Of a DNA stretch of 64,000 nt, positions 24,754-35,519 are shown piece by piece (position 1 is the stretch's first letter; the number at the start of each line of letters is the position of its first letter). The stretch is from Opisthorchis felineus (Eukaryota > Platyhelminthes > Trematoda > Opisthorchiida > Opisthorchiidae): assembly GCA_004794785.1 (NCBI GenBank), contig SJOL01013076.1, positions 839,758-903,757 on the forward strand, read 5' to 3'. Position numbers and translations under genes: made by a program. Under the pieces are notes generated by a model that was not told the DNA's origin, searched no databases, and saw nothing but the letters and a program-made list of their open reading frames with translations.

Positions 24754-24868
24754 AGCACACACACACACATAAGCAATCACAACACGGGGGACACTAACGA
24801 GTAAGCGGAGCGAGAAAACAATAGGTATCAATGGTTGGGCTTGTGCATGCGTGTGTGTGTGTGTGTGC
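24754..24868. repeat. (CA)n and (TG)n microsatellites, inverted
   Basis: (CA) about 8 units at 24754-24770 and (GT) about 9 units at 24851-24868, 80 bp apart in opposite sense, just upstream of the CELF-like exon. They could pair in single strands. No promoter motif is recognisable near them. Confidence 0.85.
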
Positions 24869-24879
24869 ATGCGTTTCCT

Positions 24880-27245
24880 CGAACTGCCCAGGCCCTCATC
24901 CCCTCTCAGTTCTGAGTTGCCCACCCAACCACCTACGCAACACGTCAGGCACATGCTCGTGTATGCACATGTAGCTTTGTGGCAATGGTTGTGGTGCTCG
25001 AGCCGTAGGAATAACCAAAACAGTCAGTCAATATGCCACCAGAATCGTAACCCAGCTTCAGATTCAGACAAAGCGATTCGTCTACCGAAAACTCGCTTGA
25101 TCAATCTGTAACAAACACAAATCATCATATGCCTAGGAAGACCATACTCGGTTAGCTGATCAAAATCTCTAAACAAATGCATGCGCATCTGAAGTTATTG
25201 TTTAATCTACCTGCTCATAACGGAACTGGGCTTGTCAAACATGCACCCTGAGTTCACGTCTCACTTTCGCACTTCTCCAGGTCTTCCATGTATCCCGCTG
25301 AATTGACACTTAGGTACACTTAATACAGTCTTCGATACTTTCGCGAGATCTGCTAACTACCAAATCGTGCGTAGGAACTCCGACCAGATATTAATCAAGA
25401 ACATCACCTTGCGCTCTCGAAAGGCTCAACAGAGCTGTGCCTTTGGGTCAAGACAGTATAACTGTTGGTTAGGTAGTCACACAAGCAATCACTTCACAGC
25501 TACTTGGTAAACTCATGTAAGGCAGACAGGTTTCACGTGGTTGGCGTTTTCTGAAAATTAATCATCTGGAGGTTTGCCTACAAAAATGCTCCGTTAGGTT
25601 TGGTCTGAAAGCCCATGCATACACAGGTGAGTCGCGTGGGTACTCAACCAATAAGAGGTGTAAGCGAACAAGCTTGCAACTAATGGCCTCTCTAAAAAAA
25701 TTCATTTATTCTTTCATCTGGAAACTGAAATCAATCTCCATTTGGTTTCTTTCAAAACATAATAGTTCCTACATAAAACCACATAAAACCATATCTGGAT
25801 GTCACGCTGATACACCGTATTTCATTTCTGAGTACGCTCAATTCGTATATGATGTGGTCGGATGTCTTTCTTCCTAACCTTTGCTTCTAAGGAAGTTTTC
25901 TGTTCCAGGTCAACATATCAAACAGTTTGTTACGGAATGCAACTTCTTTCATTGACTCTGGTGCTTCCCTGCACGCTGGATGCATCGATGGCGCGTATAC
26001 GGTGAAGCCAAGAACAGGTCGTTCAACTGGATCGATATCCTGCTGATGTGTGCTCACAATGGAGACTGACATTACCTCCATATCGATTAGAAGCGTGCAC
26101 TCTTGTTGGACGAGGCGGAGACACTGAGTATGCTTGATTAACTGCAGTCCCATGTGAATATGCTTTCACTGACCTTATTCTGGTTAGCATTGATAAGGTA
26201 GATCAACTCTACCTTGTCATTGTTACAGAAGCCTCAGTAATTCACAAGCCAATAGTAAAATAAATGTACGACCACACCAGACTTCAGAATGATAACCAGA
26301 ACAACTGTACCGATTATCCAATCAAATCCTGAGTCACAGAAGAATATCGTCGAAGAATTTCGGATAAAAGGTGAAGGAACTATTGTTTGTGGGCAAAATT
26401 TACGGAAAGCTTACGCGGAACCTCAGAGTGCCGGTCAGTTCGTTTTGGGCGTAGTAATTTTCCTGAGGTTGTAACTTTGGATTAGACCGACTGACGAGTC
26501 GTCACAAATATCCAGTTGAAGGACCAAACAGTACACCACTATTTGATATGGGGATATCGACCTCATCGATTTTGGGTACTTCTCCTTGAGGTTTTTATGG
26601 TGTTACCTCAGTCCAATGGTAGTCGCGAACTTGCGGTAACACCTGAAATGAGTATGACAGACATCTCTGTGTAATGTAGTTCCCCTATTAGTGATGACAT
26701 CAACTGGTAAGCAACGCACTCTTGGAAGGTCAGATAGACTGGAAAGCACTTTCTGCCACGTCTAGTGGATCTTCATCGATGATTCGATGGAGTCAGCATT
26801 GTCAACCAGCCTGGAATTTAGGTGGCTATGCATGACTGGCAAAGGTACTGGATCTTTTAATTCCTACCAACATATCCGCTTACGTAAACACACGTCAATT
26901 TCCAAAAAATTATCCGTCCTGATAATTGCAAATCGGTTACTCGCAATATATTTGTCGGACAGCGCTGGAATTCCCTTACTTCCCTACTCGGAATGGAATA
27001 GAAAACAAGTGGATCCTGGGTCAGAAGATAATATACGAAGCCTTTTTCTTTCTGATAAGGTGCCCGTCGATTCAATAAACTGCATGAATGTGAGTTTGAT
27101 GAAGTGCTACTGTGGTTAGAAAAGCATCCAACCCAAATGGGCTCGGCAGCGCCTCAAATTCTATGGCTTCTCTCCGGTTGGAGACAAAAGGTCTCTGCCA
27201 TCGAGCAAAATTGATACGCTGTCTGTATACTCTGCCACACAAGCT
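24880..27245. other. No recognised gene
   Basis: No homologous coding segment is recognised. The minus frame at 25887-26153 contains a protein-like run (VERPVLGFTVYAPSM) faintly resembling a LINE endonuclease, but too short to call. This region is upstream of the CELF exon and may hold its promoter or 5' UTR exons. Confidence 0.4.
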
Positions 27246-27250
27246 CGAAT

Positions 27251-27657
27251 TGTTGTGAAGATTAGTGTAATAACAAAACTGTTACGTACGAACGAACGAG
27301 TACGATCAACTGCTACGTACGATGTGCGAAGAAGTGTGCAAATGCTTAGCTACGACGCGAGCCCAACTACTCCTAGAGCAGTAGCAGAAGAACGGACCTT
27401 CAGAGGAGAACTTTTACTACCTCAACCAAAGTCAAAATACAGAGAGAGTAACGCCAACCAGATACGTAGTTTGGTGACCTTGGAGAACGATAAATGCAAT
27501 AGCACATACAAAGTGCAACTAGCCAATAGAAATGCGGTCTTTTGGAAAAATGCCTAAGATAGCGGGAAATGGCGCGAAAAATCAAAATTCTAATTTTCAG
27601 AAAATATGGCAATATTTTGACAATTAAGCGGTTTTGGGGATACTGACACTCCCAACA
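27251..27657 (-). repeat. 3' LTR of a Ty3/gypsy element
   Basis: A 407-bp segment bounded by TGTTG at one end and CAACA at the other (perfect 5-bp inverted ends, TG...CA), directly next to a polypurine tract (27658-27669, GCGGAGGGGAGG on the minus strand) and downstream of gypsy pol. Read on the minus strand it begins TGTTGGGAGTGTCAG. No second LTR is seen on the other side, so the element is incomplete and no target-site duplication can be confirmed. Confidence 0.65.
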
Positions 27658-27669
27658 CCTCCCCTCCGC
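27658..27669 (-). other. Polypurine tract of the gypsy element
   Basis: GCGGAGGGGAGG on the minus strand immediately precedes the LTR boundary. This is the usual plus-strand primer for LTR retrotransposon reverse transcription. Confidence 0.6.
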
Positions 27670-27706
27670 AGAAAAGTCAATAACGGTTCTTTCTTGAATC
27701 ACATCT

Positions 27707-28770
27707 TCATTCAGAAGCTGTTGAGTGCCTGTCGGATACTGTGTAGAGCAGACAAGAATGCCGAATAGTAGCTGATAAGACCCAGAAAGGAGCGGAAAGT
27801 AGAAGCATCGTTGGAGGCCTATATCTGCTGAATTGCTCGCATGTCCTCTGGATCGATATGTCGACCGCAGGCATAAAAAATAAACCCGCCATGGAGAACT
27901 AACACCTTTCAGAGTGGAGGTGGAGGCCGTTGTCTTGAATACGTTGAAATACTATATCGATTTGTGTGCACATTTCGTCAGGAGAGCCGGCAACGATCAC
28001 CACATCGTCCAGGTATGCGGTTACGCCTGGAATGCCGGTCAGAATGGTGTCCATCAACAGTTGGGAGACTGCAGGGACTATCTTAAAGCCAAATAGCAGG
28101 TTATATTGATAGTGAGTAGGGATGGGCACTCCGGTACAACCTGTAAGTACGCGTCGGCCAAGTCAGTTTTAGCGAAACGACTGCCGCCGTTCATAATGGT
28201 GGGCGGATCATCGGGCACCTGCAGCGGGTAGTGGCTCAGCTCGAGAGCTGCGTTGAGGCCGGTTAAGAAGTCAGCACAAATGCGGATTGACCCATTTGGC
28301 TTCTTCACCACGACGATTGGGGCTGTCCATGCGGAGTACGATAATGGAGAAAGGACGTCTTGTTGCTTGAGGCGCTGGAGTTCTGCGTCGACCTGTGGCG
28401 AGGAGGCCTACGGGACCGGTCTCTTGGGGCAAGATACTGGTGTAGCTTCCGGTCGAAGTCGAAGAGTTGCTTGTGTGGTAGAACAGTGACCGAGGCCGGG
28501 CTGGAATACCTTAGCGAAGCGCCGACTGATAGTACCGGACTGATCTGGAGCAGTAACGGGAGAGTCGACCGCACTGCAGACGGAACTGATTGGGATATCT
28601 GCCAAACCAAGACGGTCGAACCAGTTAAGACGCAGAAAATTCAGTTCGCACATCCTAGTGAATGTCGTTTCCCTGAAGGACTTGCATTGATGGCTGCAAC
28701 GCTACTTGTGGTTGCAGAGCCTGACGAAGTGTCAAGCCCATCAACGCCAGCACGGGGATGAGGGCTTCTT
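27707..28770 (-). pseudogene. Ty3/gypsy pol remnant (protease-RT linker and RT)
   Basis: Reading the minus strand from 28770: a linker (LNWFDRLGL..PI), FAKVFQPGLG and LRLRPEATPV (28600-28410), LKQQDVLSPL.YSAWTAPIVV (about 28370-28310), VKKPNGSIRICADF and FAKTDLADAYLQV (28311-28130), PGVTAYLDDVVIVAG (about 28030-27990, the YLDD catalytic box), then GLFF..A.DI and LSAPFWVLSATIRHS (27890-27760). These are RT domains 1-7 of a gypsy retrotransposon, broken by several frameshifts. RNase H and integrase are absent: the RT thumb is followed within 60 bp by the polypurine tract, so an internal deletion joined RT to the 3' end. Gag and most of the protease were not recognised. Confidence 0.85.
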
Positions 28771-28774
28771 CTTT

Positions 28775-29980
28775 TGGACTTCCGGTTGACTGGAATTCTT
28801 TGGAACTTTATTGATTACTGACCAGAAGTGCTTGGCAATCTCGTTACTTTTACCCTGATTTAGGTGAATGAGTGAGCTTCACTCGGTATTGTGTCTGAGT
28901 TACAAGCAATGAGACTGTTCGCAGTTGTTCATCGTTCTACTTTTTGGGACTGTGCTGCTGCGTTTGATGCACTTGCAGGATCACCACGAAATCGTTCGTT
29001 CCTTCACATATAACCACAGTATCTTGGCAGGCGGGCCAGTCGATCGACACAACCAGGACAATTACTGGGTCGTCGTTCGAGGCGTCGGGCAGCGCAATCA
29101 TGTCGCTCAAGTGTGAACATGTTCGCCCGTTCGGACGCATGCAGTATGCGCTGGTGGAGTAGTGGTAACACGCTCACCTCCTTAGTTCAAACCCCGGTAC
29201 GGTCAAGGATATGCAATGCCAATGAGCTCTAATACGAGCTAGACTCGAGTCCAGTGCTTCCAGCCTTTGGAGCGCCAGGAGAGGAAATTGACTGCTCAAA
29301 CGAGAGGGATGTGAGTACAAATTCATCAAGATATCTCAAATAAAGTTAAATTAATAAGGCACATTCAATAACCCTTTCCTAATTTAGATGTGAATATATC
29401 GAAACCGGACTAACAGAGGACCCTATCGTTAATCCTTCCGTCTGAATGCACAATGTTCCACGAGTAGGGAAGCGCACATTCATAAGTCATCACGAAAGCA
29501 ATTACTTCATGTAGGATATTAGAATACCTGTATGGATGTCTGAATGACTTCGCACCTGTGGTCTGCTCTGCGTGTTTGGCTTATCCTAATAGTTATGTTT
29601 AAAGGAGCCAGTTGATGATATATCTAAATGAAATCTTCACGTAGGCCTTCGCCCTTAAGGGGTAATGGTAATAGTAGGGATACCAATAATAGTAGTCGGC
29701 AGTAGTTCACCACGGGTACCCAACTGCCATGTAACTATGAAGAAACGAGTCAGGAGTAGACTTGGTGCAACAATGTCTAGCGTCCTTGGGAAAGACGAAC
29801 AAGGACAAGGTACTCGCTCGTATGCACACGGATAAACTAAACATATTTGAACCTCGTGCCAGGTAAGATGCTGAATTGACCCAGTACAGGTTCAACGCAC
29901 AAAGATGGATAAATTTTAGCTGTCGGTTAAGGTTTCACCTTGTAAGTGAAGCCGATCTGTGCTGAAAAGCCGAGAAGCAC
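28775..29980. other. No recognised gene; weak tRNA-like stretch
   Basis: 29150-29215 reads TGGAGTAGTGGTAACACG and, later, AGTTCAAACCCC, which resemble pol III A and B boxes. I cannot fold a proper cloverleaf, so it is more likely a SINE head than a tRNA. Nothing else recognised. The expected 5' part and 5' LTR of the gypsy element were not found. Confidence 0.35.
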
Positions 29981-29984
29981 TGTA

Positions 29985-30110
29985 CAACAGTTACGTCCTT
30001 ATTGGAAATATACATTAGTGTGCATCCCACGAAACTAAAGTATGCATTTTCGAACGCGCCACCCTCCGGCGAGTCGTTTGAACACTTCACCATTCGACCG
30101 CCAGCGACTG
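29985..30110 (-). repeat. tRNA-derived SINE (family B), copy 3
   Basis: Minus strand: GGCGGTCGAATGGTGAAG (A-box-like), GCGTTCGAAAATGC (B-box-like), TTTAGTTTCGTGGGATGC, then TATTTCCAATAAGGACG. The tail matches the two copies near 20.4-20.8 kb. Confidence 0.5.
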
Positions 30111-30114
30111 ATCA

Positions 30115-31485
30115 GCACTCACGGAAACCAAATGACACGACGACATATTGACTGACTCCTCAAGACACAACTTCTCAGAATGAGTTTTCACTCATCATGT
30201 GACATTACTCTTCCTCTGAATTACTTGGTAAATGATGGTAGTTTGAGGACATTTGGTGATTTTCAGCTGACTTTTCGTCTTGTAAGTGAAGTCAATGCAG
30301 CATCGATAGCACTCCGGCTTAAAAGGTGCACCATCATCGCTGGAATCGGTCCTATGTGCAGGATGAATCACTTGGGTTCTATCCGGGAAGTAGCAAAGAT
30401 CTTGTAACCTTCCACTTAGTTGAGGCTGCGTTTTTATATCTGTGTTTTCCTCGCGCAAATTTTTCACCAGAAAGCGTTTAAGATGGAAAACAGAACGTTT
30501 TGGTGGACAGTGGACAGGTATGCGCCAAATACTCGCCTGAGTGCTAATTTGTGGGGGGATACGCTGTAGCCAGCTAACTCCGGCTGTGTTACGGACGCAC
30601 CAATATTCAAAATTTTGAAGGTGTTTAGAGACTTCGGACTGAGAAGACGAGGATGATGAAGATGAGACTTCTGTTAAAGTTGCCTCTTCTTTACACTATT
30701 AGCTTCACTGAGATTCGTTTTGGTGGTATGGATGATACAAGTCGGCAAACTTTGGAGCACGCTGATTTCATCTATCACAGTACAGTCATCGCCAATGGAG
30801 CTTCCAGGACACAAAACGATCAATAAAGTCGAGTTCTCCACGAGGATGTTTCAAATGGAGACAGTAAGACTGGAAATCATTAAGATGCAAAACTCATGTC
30901 AGGACAGAAAGCCACTCCCGACATTCTATTCGGCGTGGACTTCACAGACTGATGGACTTCAGAAATGACAAAAAATGTCGTTCGCATAGTTCAGGTACAC
31001 TCATCGTTTCTCAGATGTCATTTTGTTTCTAGGTTTACGGTCGGATAGATGACCATTCTGGTGATAAGTCTGGATGAAACAGTGAGATTATGTAACCCTG
31101 ACGAAACCCACCAGTAGTGACTGGGCTTTTGGACAGTTAATTGCAAGCCCTTAGGAAGTCAAAATGGTAGGAACACTGAGAACAGAGTAGATTTTCAACC
31201 TTTGGTGACATTCTTCTATGACGTTGTGGACGCAGAATGATTAAACTATCTGTAGAACCCAGCCTGCGTTAGATTCAGGAAATCTGCGACTGATTGGTGG
31301 TGGTATGTGTGCGCCGCTGAAGCACGTGATGCAATTTGAAGGTCGCTCAATATACTCCCGGAATGGACAAAAATTCATCAAAACTGTCCTTCTTACTTCT
31401 GTATCTCATAGTTTGGCCAAGTTAGTGAGCACAAAGATGCTCAACGGTAATGATCCCGGTAGCTGGAGTTTGATTACCGTTATAC
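30115..31485. other. No recognised gene
   Basis: Nothing recognised on either strand. Confidence 0.5.
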
Positions 31486-31489
31486 AGAA

Positions 31490-31810
31490 TCAGCACCAGC
31501 ATACATCGCCATTATCAATGTAAACTATACTCAACACTAGTCCTCGTAAATAAATAAACCAAAGGATGAAGAACAGAGGTAATATACACTTTGCGCATAG
31601 TAACTGAATAATATATCCACCAGATGATCTGAATACAACGACGCTCATGGCCCGCATATTGGACAGAATGTTCCCGTAGATAGACGTCAATAAATATCGA
31701 TCAATGACCAATGTCAGACCGTGAGTGATGATCGCATTGGATAAACTAACGGAGTGCATGCGGACGTATCCAACTGTCAAAATGTGTCTAATAACTGTCA
31801 TGCAAACCAA
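31490..31810 (-). CDS. Possible exon, unidentified (faint FAS1 resemblance)
   Basis: A 106-codon minus-strand frame with a protein-like middle, VSLSNAIITHGLTLVIDRYL. The pattern NA.I...GL..VIDR.L resembles the end of a fasciclin (FAS1) domain, where a final helix follows a VHVIDRVL-type strand. A hydrophobic segment follows (LPLFFILWFIYL). An AG acceptor (CATGACAG) lies at the start of the frame. No second FAS1 motif is convincing nearby, and a frame of this length is common by chance, so this is a weak candidate. Confidence 0.2.
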   Translation of the reverse strand: MVCMTVIRHILTVGYVRMHSVSLSNAIITHGLTLVIDRYLLTSIYGNILSNMRAMSVVVFRSSGGYIIQLLCAKCILPLFFILWFIYLRGLVLSIVYIDNGDVCWC

Positions 31811-31814
31811 GCCA

Positions 31815-34380
31815 CTTGATCACAGATAGTTGTCGAAAAAGTTTCCGTGAATTCAATTAAAATACTTCAAAATGACTCGCAGAGTTTTACCGTGCGACCA
31901 TTTCGCGCGGTTTCTACGGACTGAAAGGTTGTTTCACAATAGAACTGACCCCAGTTTCGCTTAAGGTATGTTTTCAACATGTGTTTTAGTACATTAAGGA
32001 AACGGTTCAAATACAATAGTGGAGATTACCTATGGATGTTGAGGGGGTTTTCATTCGAACTCATCGAAACATCTTCTTCATTTGGAAAAAGAGGTTAGCT
32101 TAGTCAAACTACCTTCAGAGGTGACTGTGTTTCATGTGATATTTGAATGTCTTTTGGTTCTGCTAACATGTGCCTCCCACTGCATTTTCACTGAGTGCTC
32201 AAAACAGATCACTACAGCAACTGCGCAGGGCTTTTTATTAGCATTTTTTCACCGTTTTTCGTCATTTTGACAGATTTTTGTGAACATTACTGCTAACTGA
32301 GAGCTGACCGAATTGTGTGCTTCATAAGCGCAAGGTCGGATAGATAGTTTAAATGGCGTAACTCAGAACTGCTCTTTTTCCAGCCACTTGTTTTTAATGG
32401 GTTTCCAAGGTCAAAACACACACAAGAGAAAACACGGATAACTCACATGTTGGAAATGCGTCTATTGACCTATATTTCATGCATACACCGGGAGACGGGA
32501 AAAGTATTTTGAACACTCAATATAGCTCATTTTTTGTTCAATGAGCTAGTGATTTGGAGGTATACTGAACCAAAACATTTTTTGGGGATGAAATTTTTTT
32601 AGTACAGTAGAGACAACGAGTGACACACCCAGTTATATGAGAAAGGTTAGAGTCCACGTAGCAGTTGCTTTTCAGAAGCGTTTTTACTTCAGGTAAAAAT
32701 GTGATGATATATCAGAAAGTCCAGTGGAAGTTCTGATTTCGTCCTTGTTGAGACGTAGAGACGGTATGGTGCGTTTCACACTCCTGTAGTGTTCAGTGCA
32801 AGGCTTCTTACTGTATTTGGTTGCCGCAGCCGCAGGTAGTTTTCTTTGCTGGTGTTCTCACCCACTGTGTTGTGTCGTTGGTAACGGCCTATTGGTTACG
32901 CCCGAGTTGGGCCTGCCAGACTACGCGATAAGGAGAAGACAGAGAAACCATGAACACGGCTGTATTGTCCGGGACAGGTGGAAATATACAGAGCTAGTGC
33001 GTAAGTATATATAGTATGGCTGAATAGCCAAATATGGTCACTCGTTTTGTTCGTTCTTGTCCAGATAATGACGGCTTCCCTGCCATGAACATTTTCACAC
33101 CAGCTCTGCTGGTCGTATGTTTCTAGGCCATGCTTGGTAAGCTCCGCCCATGCGCCTCCTGTCCGGAGTGTGGTGGCCGATGGTGACCTTGGCGACGCGC
33201 CGTTCTCTGCACATGCACTTTTCTTGCCTGGATCCGTCGTGATACTGGAATGACTATGGTGACGTATACTAATGCGTACAGTCATCCGCTATATCACTCT
33301 GCCGATCAGCACCTTATATAACTTCCAGGGTGGTACAACTTCTGTCTACGAACACCGAAAATCTAGTTTGCTAGCAAAGACGATCCCGAGTTGGAAACCA
33401 CACCTTCGGAAAGAGGGTGTTCATTTTACGGGAAACTCGTCGGTGCACATTTTTCCTACAAGAATGTAATTCTCTCAGTACACTTTGTTTCTACTACTTG
33501 AAATATGGGAGATAGTACTGATGACGCGCTTTGTGTGAGATATGCTGGGCGTAGGCGAATGGAGTAGTTTCTCGTTTACCACAGTATGGCCATGAAAAAC
33601 AATGGCCACTACCGTTTCGGAAAAGCCGGATTATGTAAACTTAGATGGGGGTGGCCAACATGATCATACGCTCCATGAAATTTTCGGAGTACCGTACATT
33701 TGTGGTCAGATCTGATGGATGGATGGATGGACAAAGACACCTGACGAGGTGGACTTCCAAGCGTACTCGACTACAAATGGTACTGTTCCATGCAATGGAA
33801 TGAATATTCGCAATTCTCCAAATCTGACCTTCCGTTGAAATCCATCAAGCAACGCATTCTTCGTTTTATTTTCTGTTCGCGGACTGTCGCCCGGGACATT
33901 AATCAGCTAGTGATGCCGATAAACTCCGGTTAAGTAGTGTACACCTGGCTACTATTCGGCACGATTACTGCCGCACACAGAACTATTCTCAATGGAGGTC
34001 ATGCTTTCCAGTATGAGTTAACAGCTAGTAGGTTCTGGTTCGAATCTGGTTTGCATCCACATTTTCCACGGACTCGATGGGCCTGTGAGGGACAGTCCCA
34101 GTGCAGTAATCCGTCAGAATGAAAAGCACAAGCAAACTTGTTTCATGCTTCGACGTTTGGGATAAAGTCAAACAAAGTCATGAAAAATCCGCCTTATTCC
34201 TGGATTTATATTCTGATCAGCCCAGCTTCCCGATCAACTATCCAGCTTACTTCACAGAAATCTAAAAAATAAACAGGTTCTTAACACATCACTTTTGGAT
34301 GTATAATTCTTGCTTGGATGGTTTTACTGCTTTAATTTCATTGTCGCATGACATCATATTCAGGAGCTAAAGTCAACATT
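31815..34380. other. No recognised gene; possible solo LTR; GATG repeat
   Basis: On the minus strand about 33110-32872 begins TGTGAAAATG, contains TATATATACT and ends ...CAACACA, which has the look of an LTR, but no polypurine tract, target duplication or internal region is seen. A (GATG) microsatellite of four units is at 33714-33731. Nothing else recognised. Confidence 0.35.
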
Positions 34381-34384
34381 CGTT

Positions 34385-34580
34385 TGTTGATATTCAAAAC
34401 CCAGTTGATATGCAAATGAGTGTATTTGTTGAAATCTGTCCAATTTGGGTTCAAGTAGAACATATAGTTGAGGGAAACTGGGGGACTGCGTCCACCTGAT
34501 GAGCCCCAAGAAGGGGAAACGGATTGTGGGCTGTCGAAAGGTTTTCAGCGACCTTGTGAGTAGTTTCCTTTGTGAAAACA
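34385..34580 (+). repeat. R1 hammerhead repeat, copy F
   Basis: Plus-strand fragment: CCAGTTGATATGCAAATGAG, TGTATTTG, then the hammerhead and GTCGAAAGGTTTTCAGCGAC followed by CTTGTGAGTAGTTTCC. The 5' half of the unit is missing. Confidence 0.75.
34490..34531 (+). ncRNA. Hammerhead ribozyme, copy F
   Basis: Stem I GTCCAC (34490-34495) with GTGGGC (34526-34531), six pairs including one G-U. Core CTGATGA (34496-34502), stem II CCC/GGG around AAGAA, then GAAA. The usual C before GAAA is missing, so the first stem II pair is lost. Stem III is short and imperfect (ACGGAT) and the triplet before the cleavage point reads ATT. It may be weakly active at best. Confidence 0.5.
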
Positions 34581-35311
34581 TTCGTTTGTGCTTGTTCCTA
34601 CTTGGCTAAGACCCGTGGATTTCCTCAAACCTCCAACAAGGGCGTCTCGCTGCATGAGCGCATTTTGAACAAACTTAAAGTGGCACTCCGCTTTTTAGCA
34701 CCGCCCTCGACATTTTTCACCTATCTGTTGTGCAAAAGGAGATAGGGGGCACAGGTCTAACTGTAAAATAGTCACGAGTTAAGTATTTTGTTTTTATCCA
34801 TTTTTGAACAGAATCGACTTCCTCCCACTAAATGATAATTTTGTTTGCAAAAGGGGGCAAAGTTTTACAAATGAGAGTTGTCAAGTGTACTTGTTTTTTC
34901 ATCAGGTGAACGGTCAGAATATGGCGTTGATATTGTACAAATCGGAATCATCAAGTGTTTCAGGACGGCTTCATTCTGGTTACTGCCTCCGGCAAAAGAA
35001 TGACTGCGCGTGAAGATCTTTTCAGCTTACTGTTTTTTGGAGATAATCACGTTAGCAAGAAACACGCTAATTCGGGCGATCAGACAGCCCAGCGAATCTC
35101 TGATACAGAAATAAGAACAAACGACACTTGGTGACAGATTCTTCAGTAGACCCAATAGGAGAGGTAAGTGTATGATTTGTGTTGAAATTAATGGAAAAAT
35201 GAAATTACAGTACCGCCTGTGTGCTCACTGTTCGTCTTCTCCATCCCTATTTAACAGAATGATCCAAGTGAACAGTAATAATTGTTCACGGATCGGATGC
35301 GATTTACATAC

Positions 35312-35516
35312 GTTTAGTTCTTTTCAAAATCTGAGTGGTGTTTAAGAAATCTGCATTTTGGATTTCCAGATTATCAGTGACATTTCGCCATGGGACAGTC
35401 AACCTGAGATCGGCTGTCAGGTACCCAGTTCGAGATGTTTTTTTTGTCGGTGGATACTGGGAGACCGTTTTACTATTCTCGGTCCCACTCCAATACGGAC
35501 ATTCAGCTGTCAGCAC
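35312..35516 (-). CDS. Candidate internal exon, product unknown
   Basis: A 205-nt minus-strand frame of 68 codons plus one base, bounded by a plausible acceptor (TTGTTCCACAATTAAG|G) and a strong phase-1 donor (ACTAAAC|GTATGT). The peptide is hydrophilic with two N-glycosylation sequons (NVTD and NTTQ), suggesting an extracellular segment if real. I recognise no family. It lies between the CELF-like and INPP1 genes on the same strand. Splice-like ends around a random frame are not rare, so confidence is low. Confidence 0.2.
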
Positions 35517-35519
35517 CTT

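Noticed and set aside
32872..33110. Solo LTR
   Set aside because: Only TG...CA-like ends and a TATA-like run support it; no target duplication, polypurine tract or second copy was seen.
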